NCBI GenBank assembly: GCA_017561155.1
Contig: JAFZDP010000024.1
Span: 1 to 40,111, forward strand
Length of the DNA stretch: 40,111 nt
Reading direction: 5' to 3'
Source: Bacteroidales bacterium
GTDB taxonomy: Bacteria; Bacteroidota; Bacteroidia; Bacteroidales; P3
Part shown: positions 18,296 through 27,907 of the stretch, piece after piece
Numbering within the stretch: the stretch's first letter is position 1
Layout of the letters: each line of letters begins with the position of its first letter
The notes under the pieces: model-generated
What the model was told of the DNA's origin: nothing
The model's input: only the letters and a program-made list of their open reading frames with translations
Databases searched by the model: none
Program-made: the position numbers and the translations under genes

Positions 18296-20203
18296 ATGGG
18301 AAAAATAATAGGAATAGACTTAGGAACAACAAATAGTTGTGTAGCTGTAATGGAAGGTAACGAACCTGTTGTTATAGCCAATAGCGAGGGACACAGAACA
18401 ACCCCTTCTATTGTTGGTTTTTTGGATAATGGCGAACGTAAAGTTGGCGATCCTGCAAAACGTCAGGCTATCACCAATCCTCATAATACAATTTATTCTA
18501 TCAAACGTTTTATGGGTGAAACTTACGACCAAATATCGAACGAAATTTCGACTGTTCCTTATAAAGTAGTAAAAGGCGACAACAATACTCCACGCGTAGA
18601 TATTCAAGGTCGTTTGTATACTCCACAAGAAATATCGGCTGTGATATTGCAAAAAATGAAAAAAACTGCCGAAGATTTCTTAGGACAAGAAGTTAGCGAA
18701 GCTGTAATTACAGTTCCTGCATATTTCAACGATGCACAACGTCAGGCTACAAAAGAAGCCGGCGAGATAGCAGGTCTTAAAGTACGTCGTATCATCAACG
18801 AACCTACTGCTGCTGCTCTTGCTTATGGTTTGGACAAAAAGAACAAAGATATGAATGTTGCAGTATTCGACCTTGGTGGCGGTACTTTCGATATCTCTAT
18901 CCTTGAACTTGGCGACGGTGTGTTTGAAGTAAAATCAACCAACGGTAACACTCACCTTGGTGGTGACGACTTCGACCAAAAAATCATCAACTGGCTTGCC
19001 GACGAATTCCAAGCAGAAAAGAACGTAGACCTTCGCAAAGATCCGATGGCTCTTCAACGTTTGAAAGAAGCTGCAGAAAAAGCTAAAATAGAACTTTCGA
19101 GCAGCCAACAAACTGAAATCAACTTACCATACATTATGCCTATCGATGGTATACCACAACACTTGGTAAAAACTTTGACTCGTGCCAAATTCGAACAATT
19201 GTGCGACGACCTTATCCAAGCTACCCTTGAACCATGTCGCCGTGCTATGCAAGACGCCGGTCTTAGCAATTCGCAAATCGACGAAGTTATCCTTGTAGGT
19301 GGTAGTACTCGTATTCCTGCTATCCAAAAAATAGTAGAAAGCTTCTTCGGAAAAGCACCTTCTAAAGGTGTAAACCCTGACGAAGTAGTGGCTGTAGGTG
19401 CTTCTATCCAAGGTGGTGTGCTTACAGGCGAAGTAAAAGACGTATTGCTTCTTGACGTTACTCCATTGTCGTTGGGTATAGAAACATTGGGTGGTGTGAT
19501 GACAAAACTTATCGAAAGCAACACTACAATACCTACCAAAAAATCGCAAGTATTCAGTACTGCTGCCGACAACCAACCTAGCGTAGAAATCCACGTATTG
19601 CAAGGCGAACGCCCAATGGCAAACCAAAACAAAACTATAGGTCGTTTCCACCTAGATGGTATTCCACCAGCACCAAGAGGAGTGCCTCAAATCGAAGTAA
19701 CTTTCGATATCGATGCCAACGGTATATTGAATGTATCGGCTATGGACAAAGCTACAGGTAAGAGCCAAAACATACGTATCGAAGCATCGTCGGGACTTAG
19801 CGACGAAGAAATAAAACGTATGAAAGCCGAAGCTGAAGCAAACGCTGAAGCCGACAAGAAAGCTAAAGAAGAAATAGAAAAGATAAACAACGCCGACGGT
19901 ATGATTTTCCAAAGCGAAAAGAACCTTAAAGAATACGGCGATAAAATACCTGCAGAAAAGAAAGCTAATATAGAAAATGCTTTGAACGAACTTAAAGCTG
20001 CTCACACTGCCAAAAACATAGCACAAATAGACGCTGCTATGGAAAAAATAAACCAAGCATGGCAAGCTGCCAGCGAAGATATGTACAAAGCACAACAAGC
20101 TGCCGGTGCAGGAGAAAATCCTAACCCTGGTGCAGGTGCAGGACAAGGTGCAAACCAAAACGACGATACCGTAACCGACGTAGACTACGAAGAAGTGAAA
20201 TAG
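18296..20203 (+). CDS. dnaK: Chaperone DnaK (Hsp70)
   Basis: A 635-residue Hsp70. The ATPase domain starts with [15 protein letters not shown] and contains [11 protein letters not shown] and [11 protein letters not shown]; the substrate domain follows, with a helical lid and a Gly/Ala/Asn-rich tail ending in DVDYEEVK, close to the usual DnaK ending. The frame is open 63 nt further upstream, but the family start is [10 protein letters not shown] at 18296, so I take that. It works with DnaJ and GrpE in protein folding; neither is adjacent. Codon use is strongly biased compared with neighbours, as for highly expressed genes. A sigma-54 promoter precedes it and a hairpin terminator follows. Confidence 0.98.
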   Translation: MGKIIGIDLGTTNSCVAVMEGNEPVVIANSEGHRTTPSIVGFLDNGERKVGDPAKRQAITNPHNTIYSIKRFMGETYDQISNEISTVPYKVVKGDNNTPRVDIQGRLYTPQEISAVILQKMKKTAEDFLGQEVSEAVITVPAYFNDAQRQATKEAGEIAGLKVRRIINEPTAAALAYGLDKKNKDMNVAVFDLGGGTFDISILELGDGVFEVKSTNGNTHLGGDDFDQKIINWLADEFQAEKNVDLRKDPMALQRLKEAAEKAKIELSSSQQTEINLPYIMPIDGIPQHLVKTLTRAKFEQLCDDLIQATLEPCRRAMQDAGLSNSQIDEVILVGGSTRIPAIQKIVESFFGKAPSKGVNPDEVVAVGASIQGGVLTGEVKDVLLLDVTPLSLGIETLGGVMTKLIESNTTIPTKKSQVFSTAADNQPSVEIHVLQGERPMANQNKTIGRFHLDGIPPAPRGVPQIEVTFDIDANGILNVSAMDKATGKSQNIRIEASSGLSDEEIKRMKAEAEANAEADKKAKEEIEKINNADGMIFQSEKNLKEYGDKIPAEKKANIENALNELKAAHTAKNIAQIDAAMEKINQAWQAASEDMYKAQQAAGAGENPNPGAGAGQGANQNDDTVTDVDYEEVK

Positions 20204-20236
20204 TTGTAGTGCCTACAGGTTGCAAAATATAACGGA

Positions 20237-20278
20237 AGAGGTGCAGTTTGGTATTTTACAAACTGTGCCTCTTTTTTT
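20237..20278 (+). terminator. Intrinsic terminator of dnaK
   Basis: AGAGGTGCAGTTTG and CAAACTGTGCCTCT pair around a loop of 8 nt, with two mismatches, followed by a run of seven T. Confidence 0.85.
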
Positions 20279-20473
20279 ATTGCTTATTGCTACTTTTATA
20301 GGAAGAAAAAGTAGTAGAAAAACTTGCAAAAATGAGGGTAATTTTAAGTTTTGTTTAATTTTTTTTAACTATAAATTCGTTTCCATCAGCGATGTTTTGC
20401 TTTTTTGATGTCAATTTTTAGTATTTGAGATTCATACGATTATGACTGTAAAGCAATTATTTGTTTTGTTTTA

Positions 20474-20505
20474 TTTTGTTTTCACAAAAAAGAGAGTTAC
20501 CTTTG
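20474..20505 (+). promoter_or_regulatory. Promoter of the YitT-type gene
   Basis: TTTTG (20474-20478), 19 nt, then TACCTTTG (20498-20505), a full match to the Bacteroidetes pattern. The start codon is about 45 nt further on. Confidence 0.8.
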
Positions 20506-20549
20506 CACGCTCAAAAGAAGAATTATTTAACAGTAAAAAATAGACATTT

Positions 20550-21551
20550 ATGACACAAGAACAAAACAAAGTAAAAGCATGGTTTTCCCAGCTATTAGAT
20601 CCAAACGAAAAGATCTTTTCTAAACAATGGTTCAAATCGTATGCACTTATCGTATTTGGTACATTGTTGTTTGTATTTGCCGACGTTATTTTTGCCGTGC
20701 CATATCACTTGGCTCCGGGCGGTGTGTATGGTTTGGCCAACGTATTGACTGTAATCACAGGTACACCTCTTACAGTATTCCTTATATCGATGGAAGTTCC
20801 ATTGCTTGTGATAGGTAGTATAATATTAGGACCTAAATTTGGTGTGAAAACTATCGTATCTACAGCATTGGGTTGGGTGTTTACACACTTTATAGAAACT
20901 TATTGGGGATATGAACCATTGGTACACATTGGCGAATTCCTTACTGCTGCTCAAAACTTGCCTCTAGATGCATTGCAAATTACTGATGATGTTCGTTGGT
21001 TTATACCTGATTATTTGCTTAATACATTGATAGCAGGTTTGCTATATGGTATAGGTATTGGTATGATATTCAAATCCGGTGCTACATCGGGCGGTAGCGA
21101 TATCGTATCTATGATCATAAACAAATACAGCGGAATATCGTTAGGAACATTGGTTATTATCGTAGACTCTTGCATTACTTTGTCTACTTTATTCATTACT
21201 CCTGACCTTCGTTTGCCTGCATACTCTATATTGCTTATTATAATAGAAGGTAAGATTATCGACATAGTAGTGGATGGTTTCAAAACCTACAAAACAGTGA
21301 TGATTGTTACCGAAAATGTAGAAGAAGTTCGCAATGCTATCATAAACGATCTTAACCGTGGCGGCACTTGCTTCGATGCAAAAGGTTTGTACAAAGGCGA
21401 CGAACGCAAAATGATATACACTACAATTTCGCAACGCGAATTTGTACAGTTTAAAAAAGCTATATACAAATTGGATCCTAAAGCCTTTATAAACGTTATG
21501 AATAGTAGCGAAGTTTTGGGTAACGGATTTAAACCTATAACAGGTGCATAA
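20550..21551 (+). CDS. YitT-family membrane protein
   Basis: A 333-residue protein with about six membrane segments in the first 240 residues and a soluble C-terminal domain (about 245-325) of the DUF2179 type: MIVTENVEEVRNAIINDLNR, then GGTCFDAKGLYKGDERKMIY. The conserved YitT features APGGVYGLANVL and KSGATSGGSDIVS are visible. This family is found in many bacteria; its transported substrate, if any, is not established. The gene stands alone, with its own promoter and a terminator at 21590-21629. The start ATG is well placed after the promoter. Confidence 0.92.
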   Translation: MTQEQNKVKAWFSQLLDPNEKIFSKQWFKSYALIVFGTLLFVFADVIFAVPYHLAPGGVYGLANVLTVITGTPLTVFLISMEVPLLVIGSIILGPKFGVKTIVSTALGWVFTHFIETYWGYEPLVHIGEFLTAAQNLPLDALQITDDVRWFIPDYLLNTLIAGLLYGIGIGMIFKSGATSGGSDIVSMIINKYSGISLGTLVIIVDSCITLSTLFITPDLRLPAYSILLIIIEGKIIDIVVDGFKTYKTVMIVTENVEEVRNAIINDLNRGGTCFDAKGLYKGDERKMIYTTISQREFVQFKKAIYKLDPKAFINVMNSSEVLGNGFKPITGA

Positions 21552-21589
21552 GAAATTATAGATTGTTTGAATAACAATTCCGAATATAC

Positions 21590-21629
21590 AAAAACGATTC
21601 TTACTTAATATGGTAAGGGTCGTTTTTTT
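21590..21629 (+). terminator. Intrinsic terminator after the YitT-type gene
   Basis: ACGATTCTTAC and GTAAGGGTCGT pair with G-T wobbles across an 8-nt loop, followed by seven T. Confidence 0.75.
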
Positions 21630-21690
21630 ATTCGTAAAAGTTTAAACTCAAAGGTCGCAACAATTGTTATACAACGAAAAAGTTGCATAT

Positions 21691-23637
21691 ATGAGTTACT
21701 TGAACATAAATTCGGATATACTTAGAAATTCGGCTTCTTTGTTGGAAAAAGAAGTATTGCTTACAAATTCTTATGGCTGCTGCTACAACACTACACTGGG
21801 ACTATGCAACACTCGTAAGTATCATGGTGCATTGGTGGTTCCTCAGCGACAGATAGACAACGAAAACCATGTGTTGCTGTCTGCTATGGCGGAAACCATA
21901 ATTTATAAAGATGAACAATATGGGTTGGGATCTATGATGTTTGCCGGCGACACGGTGTTGCCAAACAAGAGAATAGGTGTCCTGTCGGCCGATGTGTCAC
22001 CCACGTTGCAATATACCTTCGGTACCGACGACCTGAGGATAAGGAAGACGGTATTGCTGCTTCAAGACACACCGCAGCTGATGTTTTGCTACCATGTGTT
22101 GGAAACGTCGTTGCCTTTGGTGCTCAGACTACAACCCTTTTTTGCGTTTAGGAATATCCACCACCTTGCCAAGAGAAACCACACCGACAAGGCTCCCGGA
22201 ATAAAAAATGTGGGCAATGGAATACGTGTCCAAAAGTCGTTCGACTATAGTAATGTGTATTTGCAATCGTCGCAGCCGCCTATGTTCAGCTATTCGCCCG
22301 ACTGGTGGTACAACGTATACTATCCGCGCGAAAAAGAACGTGGCTACGACTGCTACGAAGATTTGTATACACCCGGCACTATGGAATATGCATTGCATAG
22401 CGGCGATATTCTCTATTTTTCGGCATCGCTTATGGAAGTGGAGCCATATCTTATTCGATCCAAATTCAACAAGGAGCTGGCTCACCGCAAAGAGGTGACA
22501 TCGTTTTCTACCTGCTTGCAGGCTGCTGCCAAACAGTTTGTTGTTGTGGATAGGGACAGAAAAACACATATAAAAGCCGGCTATCCGTGGTTCGGCTATT
22601 GGGGACGCGACACTTTTATATCGTTGCCGGGCATATCATTGGCCGTTCCCGATGCCACGACGCGTGTGTTGGAATCGATAAAGGGTACGTTGAATCAGGG
22701 ATTGTTTCCAAACATAGCATCGCAAGGCCGAAACAGCTATAATGGAGCCGACACGTCGTTGTGGTTTTTCTGGGCTTTACAATATTATGCCAAAGCCACC
22801 AAGCTGAGCAAACGTGTATGGCACAAATATGGAAACGTATGCAAGGAGATATTGAAATGCTACAAAAACGGGACTTTGTTTTCGATAAGAGCCGACGAGA
22901 ACGGCATGTTGTGGCAAGGCGAAGAGGGCAGAGCCCTTACATGGATGGATGCAGTGGTAGACGGAAAACCTGTGACACAGCGCAAGGGTTATGCTGTAGA
23001 AATAAACGCTTTGTGGTACAACGCAATATCCTTTTCGATAGAGATGGCGACATATTGTGGCGACGAGAAATTTGTAGACGAGTGGATAGACATTGCAAGC
23101 AATTTTCCGAAATATTTCCAAGCCATGTTTTGGAACGAAGATTATGGCTATCTGGCAGACTGTGTGACAGACGAAAACAAGGATTTTTCGATACGACCCA
23201 ATATGCTGTTTGCTGTGTCGTTGCCCTATTCACCTATCGACGAACGTATGAGGAAAATGGTGGTAGACAAGGTGGAGCACGAACTGCTTACCCCAAAAGG
23301 TTTGCGTACACTGTCGCCTTCGGATATCAACTACTGCGGACATTGCACAGGGTCGCAAGCCCAAAGGGATGGCAGTTATCATCAAGGTACGGTATGGCCT
23401 TGGCTTTCGGGGGCTTTTGTCGATGCTTATCTCAGAGTATATGGCACTGCCGGACTATCGTTTGTGCGTAGCATATACATGGCTATGGAAAACACGGTAA
23501 AGGAAAGATGTATAGGAAGCGTAAGCGAAATATACGATGGCGATATGCCTCATACTCCGCGTGGCGCAGTGGCTCAGGCTTGGAGTGTAGCCGAACTTTT
23601 GAGAATGAAATATACGATAGACAACTACAAAGAATAA
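21691..23637 (+). CDS. Glycogen debranching enzyme (amylo-alpha-1,6-glucosidase type)
   Basis: A 648-residue cytoplasmic protein with a GDE N-terminal beta domain (about 1-270) and an (alpha/alpha)6 barrel (about 290-645). Typical motifs include NTRKYHGALVVPQ near the start, GYPWFGYWGRDTFISLPG, NGADTSLWFFWALQYY, EINALWYNA and DGSYHQGTVWPWLSGAF. Members remove alpha-1,6 branch residues from glycogen or related glucans. The frame is open from a TTG at 21664, but the ATG at 21691 (MSYLNINSD) suits the family better. No other glycogen gene is adjacent. No signal peptide is seen, so it should act on intracellular glycogen. Confidence 0.93.
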   Translation: MSYLNINSDILRNSASLLEKEVLLTNSYGCCYNTTLGLCNTRKYHGALVVPQRQIDNENHVLLSAMAETIIYKDEQYGLGSMMFAGDTVLPNKRIGVLSADVSPTLQYTFGTDDLRIRKTVLLLQDTPQLMFCYHVLETSLPLVLRLQPFFAFRNIHHLAKRNHTDKAPGIKNVGNGIRVQKSFDYSNVYLQSSQPPMFSYSPDWWYNVYYPREKERGYDCYEDLYTPGTMEYALHSGDILYFSASLMEVEPYLIRSKFNKELAHRKEVTSFSTCLQAAAKQFVVVDRDRKTHIKAGYPWFGYWGRDTFISLPGISLAVPDATTRVLESIKGTLNQGLFPNIASQGRNSYNGADTSLWFFWALQYYAKATKLSKRVWHKYGNVCKEILKCYKNGTLFSIRADENGMLWQGEEGRALTWMDAVVDGKPVTQRKGYAVEINALWYNAISFSIEMATYCGDEKFVDEWIDIASNFPKYFQAMFWNEDYGYLADCVTDENKDFSIRPNMLFAVSLPYSPIDERMRKMVVDKVEHELLTPKGLRTLSPSDINYCGHCTGSQAQRDGSYHQGTVWPWLSGAFVDAYLRVYGTAGLSFVRSIYMAMENTVKERCIGSVSEIYDGDMPHTPRGAVAQAWSVAELLRMKYTIDNYKE

Positions 23638-23826
23638 ATTAGATTTAACCATTTTAGGCAATTTTTAAAATATTTTTTTGTTGTTGAATAACTTTTGAGA
23701 GATTTTTGCGTTATCTAGTCAAAATGTATGTACAAATTATGTGTTTTTTAACAGATAATTCAACGATAGATACATTTTTAGAGATATTGGAAGAATTTAT
23801 TGTCAGATGATTAAAAGCTAAGAGTT

Positions 23827-24228
23827 ATGACAAACAACGCTAATGAAATGAACGAAAAAACTTGCTATTCGTCAGAAGAATTGCAAGAATTTAAAGAGTT
23901 GATACTGCAAAAATTGGAGAAAGCCGAAGAAAATTTGGCTATCCTTACAGCTGCTGTAGCCAACGAGGGAGGTGATATTAACGACACTGCTCCTACTTTT
24001 AAACTGATGGAAGAAGGAAGCAATGTGTTGTCGAAAGAGGAAAATGCAAAATTGGCAGCACGCCAGTTGAAGTTTATAAAAGATTTGAAGGCTGCTTTGG
24101 TGCGAATAGAAAACAAAACCTACGGAGTTTGCAAAGTGACAGGAAAACTTATTCCTAAGGAACGTCTACGCATAGTTCCTCACACAACAATGTCGGTGGA
24201 AGCCAAATTGGGTCAAGTGAAACGATAG
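23827..24228 (+). CDS. DksA/TraR-family protein with reduced zinc finger
   Basis: A 133-residue protein with an N-terminal coiled-coil (about 18-95) and a short C-terminal part where DksA would carry its four-Cys zinc finger. Here only one Cys remains (YGVCKVTGKLIPKERLRIVP), the second CxxC being replaced. This reduced form is common among Bacteroidetes relatives. DksA-type proteins enter the secondary channel of RNA polymerase and adjust transcription, often with ppGpp. Whether this one does so is inferred. It stands alone, followed by hairpins at 24253 and 24325. Confidence 0.85.
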   Translation: MTNNANEMNEKTCYSSEELQEFKELILQKLEKAEENLAILTAAVANEGGDINDTAPTFKLMEEGSNVLSKEENAKLAARQLKFIKDLKAALVRIENKTYGVCKVTGKLIPKERLRIVPHTTMSVEAKLGQVKR

Positions 24229-24252
24229 CGGATATATAAAGGCATCATAACA

Positions 24253-24300
24253 ACAAGCCCGCTACCATATCTTTGTTTAGAAGATGTGTAGTGGGCTTGT
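24253..24300. terminator. Long hairpin after the DksA-like gene
   Basis: ACAAGCCCGCTAC with downstream GTAGTGGGCTTGT forms a long stem around a loop near 24280. No strong T-run follows, so it may act as a stabilising stem or weak terminator. Confidence 0.55.
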
Positions 24301-24324
24301 GTGTTTATAAAATATGAGGTATAA

Positions 24325-24360
24325 AGGCAGTGCAAGTGAATATTTGCAGTGCCTATTTTT
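24325..24360 (+). terminator. Intrinsic terminator between convergent genes
   Basis: GGCAGTGCAA and TTGCAGTGCC pair (one G-G mismatch) and are followed by TATTTTTT. It touches the end of anmK on the other strand. Confidence 0.65.
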
Positions 24361-25436
24361 TATCTTTCTATTATAATTCCCGATATGTTTCCGCCACAAT
24401 TGTCGGCTCTTGCTCCTGTCACCGACTGCAAGCAGTTGTTTTGTCGGGTAAGTCGTAGCAACCCTAAGAATGCAAATATTATGGCTTCTTTGTATTCTAT
24501 CACTTTCTTGTCGGGGATAACCACTTTACAGCTTGGACTGTATTTTGATATGCAGTCTATCATATATGTGTTCAGCGCTCCACCTCCGGTTATTATTACG
24601 TTGGATAGATGGTTGGCGTTTATCACTTTTGCTATCTGGAAGGCTATGTGTTCTGTGGCGGTGCATAGTAGGTCGGCCACAGGTGCAGCACTGTCGAACA
24701 GAGGTAGAAAACATTCTACAAACCATTCCTTTCCCAGCGATTTAGGACCATTCATATTGTAGTAGTCCAAACTATTCAGCTTTTCCCATATTTCGGTAAT
24801 AATGTTGCCTTGCGAAGCACAAAGTCCGTCTTTGTCGTATTCTATGCCTATTTTTCTTGCCAGATGGTTCAGAATCATGTTGCACGGCGATATATCGAAT
24901 GCTATACGTCGGTCTTGGCGGAGAAACGATATGTTGGAAAATCCACCTAGGTTAAGGCATGCTTCGTAGTCGGAAAACAGTAGTTCGTCGCCTATAGGTA
25001 CCAAAGGGGCTCCCTGTCCTCCCAGTGCAACATCGAAAGTTCTGAAGTTGCCAACCACAATCGAACCTGTTTCGGCTGCAATGCTGTCGATGTCGGCTAT
25101 CTGGGTGGTTACTCCTAGTTGCGGTTGGTGAAATATTGTGTGTCCGTGCGACGAAACGAAATCCAATTTCTCTATATTGTATTCAGCCACAAATTCGTTT
25201 ATTTTTTTTCCAAAATAGTGTCCCAAGTCGATGTGTGTTTTTGCATATTCCCACGCAGATGCCTTTTCCAAATTGGATAATTTTTCTTTCCATTCGGTAG
25301 AATAGGGGTAAGTGTGCGAAGCCAAAAGGCTGAAATGCCATTTGTCGGTATAGTGAAATTTGCAGTATGCCAAATCGAGTCCGTCTAGCGATGTTCCAGA
25401 CATTAATCCTATTGAATATAAAGTGGTTGTATCCAT
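24360..25436 (-). CDS. anmK: Anhydro-N-acetylmuramic acid kinase
   Basis: A 358-residue sugar kinase of the ASKHA fold that opens and phosphorylates 1,6-anhydro-MurNAc released during peptidoglycan turnover, giving MurNAc-6-phosphate for recycling. Motifs seen: GLMSGTSLDGLDLA (phosphate/substrate region), SSHGHTIFHQP, GGQGAPLVPIGDELLF, LNLGGFSNISFL and ITGGGALN. The length matches the family. It is divergent from the ABC transporter gene and convergent with the DksA-like gene, so it is a single-gene unit. murQ is not in the window. A TATTTTTG box on the minus strand (25467-25460) is a possible -7 element. Confidence 0.96.
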   Translation of the reverse strand: MDTTTLYSIGLMSGTSLDGLDLAYCKFHYTDKWHFSLLASHTYPYSTEWKEKLSNLEKASAWEYAKTHIDLGHYFGKKINEFVAEYNIEKLDFVSSHGHTIFHQPQLGVTTQIADIDSIAAETGSIVVGNFRTFDVALGGQGAPLVPIGDELLFSDYEACLNLGGFSNISFLRQDRRIAFDISPCNMILNHLARKIGIEYDKDGLCASQGNIITEIWEKLNSLDYYNMNGPKSLGKEWFVECFLPLFDSAAPVADLLCTATEHIAFQIAKVINANHLSNVIITGGGALNTYMIDCISKYSPSCKVVIPDKKVIEYKEAIIFAFLGLLRLTRQNNCLQSVTGARADNCGGNISGIIIER

Positions 25437-25459
25437 ATGTGGTAGTGTTATATTTGTTG

Positions 25460-25467
25460 CAAAAATA
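25460..25467 (-). promoter_or_regulatory. Possible -7 box for anmK
   Basis: TATTTTTG on the minus strand, 23 nt upstream of the anmK start. No clear -33 partner. Confidence 0.4.
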
Positions 25468-25527
25468 CATTATTTTTTTGTAGTGGAGCATGTGTTTTGA
25501 ATTATTTTTTGTTGGAATACAGTTTTG

Positions 25528-25560
25528 TTGCCGACAATCCGAAAAAAAAGTGTATTTTTG
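25528..25560 (+). promoter_or_regulatory. Promoter of the double-ATPase ABC gene
   Basis: TTG (25528-25530), 22 nt, then TATTTTTG (25553-25560). The expected transcript start near 25566 is only about 12-18 nt before the ATG at 25578 or 25584, so the leader is very short; this rules out the TTG at 25497 as translation start. Confidence 0.65.
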
Positions 25561-25577
25561 TACACTCTAAACAACGA

Positions 25578-27299
25578 ATGCAAATGAGTAATAATGTACT
25601 TGAAATACAAAATTTGTGTGTCGACTTTTTGCACGAAGGTGCCTACAATTCTGTGGTGCGTAATGTGTCGTATACTGTAGAACGTGGGAAAACATTGGGT
25701 ATAGTTGGCGAGTCGGGTTCGGGAAAATCTGTCAGCTCTATGGCTGTTATGCAGCTGTTGCCACCCAAGCCGAAGTGTAGAATTTCGGGCAAAATACTGT
25801 TTACTGACAAAGACGGAAAGCAAACAGACCTATTGTCGTTGCCCAACGATGATATCCGCAACTATAGGGGTAGGCATATCGCTATGGTATTTCAAGAACC
25901 TATGACATCGTTGAACCCCGTGCATAAGTGTGGCGAGCAGATAGTAGAAATGCTGCGAGAGCATAGAAACATCTCTCGCAAAGAGGCCTATAAGGCGGCA
26001 TTGGATTTGATGAACGAGGTAATGCTGCCACGTCCCGAAAAGATTATGGATAGCTATCCTCACGAAATATCGGGAGGGCAAAAGCAAAGGGTGATGATTG
26101 CTATGGCTTTGGCTTGCAATCCGGATGTGCTTATTGCCGACGAGCCTACCACAGCTCTCGATGTAACTATCCAAAAAACTATTTTGCAGCTGCTAAAAAA
26201 ACTGCAAAGCAAATATGGTATGGCTATTATTTTTATCACCCACGATTTGGGTGTTATAGCCCAAATAGCCGACGAGGTAGCAGTGTTATACAAAGGCGAG
26301 GTGGTGGAAAAAAACACTGTTGGCGAGCTTTTTGCAGCTCCCGTACATCCATACACCAAAGGGCTTTTGGCTTGTCGGCCTCCATTGCATTCGCGACCAT
26401 TTCATTTGCATACCGTTTCCGACTATCTGAGTGGCAGCGTAGATGATACTGCGGGCTGCGAAACTCCAGAACTGCGTGCCGAACGACACAATAAAATATA
26501 CTCGCAACCTCCACTATTGCAAGTGAAGGATTTGGAAGTGACCTATGCTTTGGAAAAGAATATTATGGGCAAGGTACTGCAGTCGCTGACGGCTGTGGAC
26601 AAGGTAAGTTTTGATGTGTATAGGGGCGAAACACTGGGACTGGTGGGCGAAAGTGGATGCGGAAAAACTACTTTGGGACGTGCGTTGCTGAAACTTATAA
26701 ACACCAATAGCGGAAGCATAACCTACAATGGTGTACGACTTGACCAGCTGACAGATAATAAAATGCGTGCCTTAAGGCCAAAGTTGCAAATAATATTTCA
26801 AGACCCATACTCTAGTTTGAACCCTCGAATCACTGTTGGAAATGCCATAATGGAACCATTGAAAGTGTTCGGTTTGGGTGGAAAAAACAATGCCGAACGT
26901 AAAGAATATGTCTGCAACCTATTGAAAGAAGTAGGCTTGCAGCCCGAACATTACAATCGTTATCCGCACGAGTTTTCGGGAGGGCAACGCCAACGTGTGT
27001 GTATAGCCCGTGCATTGGCACTGAGTCCGGAATTGGTGATATGCGACGAAAGTGTGTCGGCATTGGATGTTTCGGTACAGGCACAAGTGCTTAACCTACT
27101 GAACGAATTGAAAAATAAATTCAACTTTACCTATATCTTTATTTCACACGACTTGTCGGTGGTTAAATTTCTATCGGATAGGCTGATGATAATGCAAAAG
27201 GGACAAATAGTAGAAATGGGCGAAGCTGACAGTATCTATGCCAACCCAAAACAAGAATATACTAGAAAACTTATAGAAGCAATACCACAAATAGGATAG
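25578..27299 (+). CDS. Oligopeptide-type ABC transporter, fused double ATPase (DppD-DppF type)
   Basis: A 573-residue cytoplasmic protein with two complete nucleotide-binding domains. Domain one: Walker A GESGSGKS, signature ISGGQKQRV, Walker B VLIADEPTTALDV. Domain two: Walker A GESGCGKTT, signature FSGGQRQRV, Walker B LVICDESVSALDV (Ser in place of the usual Pro). Each is followed by an oligopeptide-type C-terminal extension (HPYTKGLLA in the first, EYTRKLIEAIP in the second). Such fused ATPases drive uptake of peptides, nickel or glutathione with a separate permease and binding protein, which are not in this window. The upstream open frame begins at a TTG; the ATG at 25578 fits the promoter and the family. 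Confidence 0.93.
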   Translation: MQMSNNVLEIQNLCVDFLHEGAYNSVVRNVSYTVERGKTLGIVGESGSGKSVSSMAVMQLLPPKPKCRISGKILFTDKDGKQTDLLSLPNDDIRNYRGRHIAMVFQEPMTSLNPVHKCGEQIVEMLREHRNISRKEAYKAALDLMNEVMLPRPEKIMDSYPHEISGGQKQRVMIAMALACNPDVLIADEPTTALDVTIQKTILQLLKKLQSKYGMAIIFITHDLGVIAQIADEVAVLYKGEVVEKNTVGELFAAPVHPYTKGLLACRPPLHSRPFHLHTVSDYLSGSVDDTAGCETPELRAERHNKIYSQPPLLQVKDLEVTYALEKNIMGKVLQSLTAVDKVSFDVYRGETLGLVGESGCGKTTLGRALLKLINTNSGSITYNGVRLDQLTDNKMRALRPKLQIIFQDPYSSLNPRITVGNAIMEPLKVFGLGGKNNAERKEYVCNLLKEVGLQPEHYNRYPHEFSGGQRQRVCIARALALSPELVICDESVSALDVSVQAQVLNLLNELKNKFNFTYIFISHDLSVVKFLSDRLMIMQKGQIVEMGEADSIYANPKQEYTRKLIEAIPQIG

Positions 27300-27462
27300 G
27301 GGACTACTTTGAGTATGAGCGTTTGGTGCGTAGTAGCTAATTTGCCGGCGCTTGCAAAAGTAAGATGGAAATATTGTTGCCGTAACAATAAATTGTTGAT
27401 TATTAGAAAAAAACTTTGGTATATTTGTTTCTATATATACTTTGACGAAAGGCTTATTTCTC

Positions 27463-27550
27463 CTACGCGATGACGGTATATTGCCATCGCGATGAAACCC
27501 TACTGCCATCGTGATGAAACCCTATCGTCATCGTGATGAAATTTGGGGGC
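27463..27550. repeat. 22-bp periodic array B
   Basis: Four units in exact 22-nt register at 27463, 27485, 27507 and 27529. Cores are CTACGCGATG, CATCGCGATG, CATCGTGATG and CATCGTGATG; spacers are ACGGTATATTGC, AAACCCTACTGC, AAACCCTATCGT and AAATTTGGGGGC. CATCGCGATG is a perfect palindrome, so each unit is a possible dyad site. It matches part of array A. Confidence 0.85.
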
Positions 27551-27680
27551 TGTCGGCATTAGCTTATATTGGTTAGCGTTTAGAAAAAAATCAATATGCA
27601 ATGAACCCATAGACTATTGTTTATCTAGATTAATATTTCCGTCTTCACAAAATACACATCGTACCATTTCTGAAAAACTA

Positions 27681-27746
27681 ATATAGGTTATTTGAATAAC
27701 ATATATAGGATATTCGAATAACATATATAGGTTTTTCAACTATTGA
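27681..27746. repeat. 22-bp periodic array C
   Basis: Three units of 22 nt at 27681, 27703 and 27725. Each starts ATATAGG; the first two also share ATT-GAATAACAT. The sequence is not the same as arrays A/B but the period is identical. Confidence 0.8.
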
Positions 27747-27907
27747 GTAGATAGATATTTTTTTCTCATCAATAGCTTGTAAAAGTCAATGTTTTTTACG
27801 AACTTTGCAAAGATGTTAAGCGTATACAAAATATTTATATTCCGATGATAATATTTTGATACATACGATTTTTAGATTTAAGTATTGATAAATAATAAAT
27901 CAAGATT

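Larger units (their letters stand above)
20204..20549. other. Gap between dnaK and the YitT-type gene
   Basis: Holds the dnaK terminator (20237-20278) and the promoter of the next gene (20474-20505). The AT-rich stretch between (about 20280-20470) shows no gene or repeat. Confidence 0.7.
27300..27907. other. Non-coding region with two periodic arrays
   Basis: About 600 nt without a gene. It holds array B (27463-27550) and array C (27681-27746). The rest is AT-rich with no clear promoter or terminator. Confidence 0.6.

Noticed and set aside
20220-20408. 62-residue frame directly after dnaK
   Set aside because: It contains the dnaK terminator hairpin and T-run, so it is unlikely to be translated.
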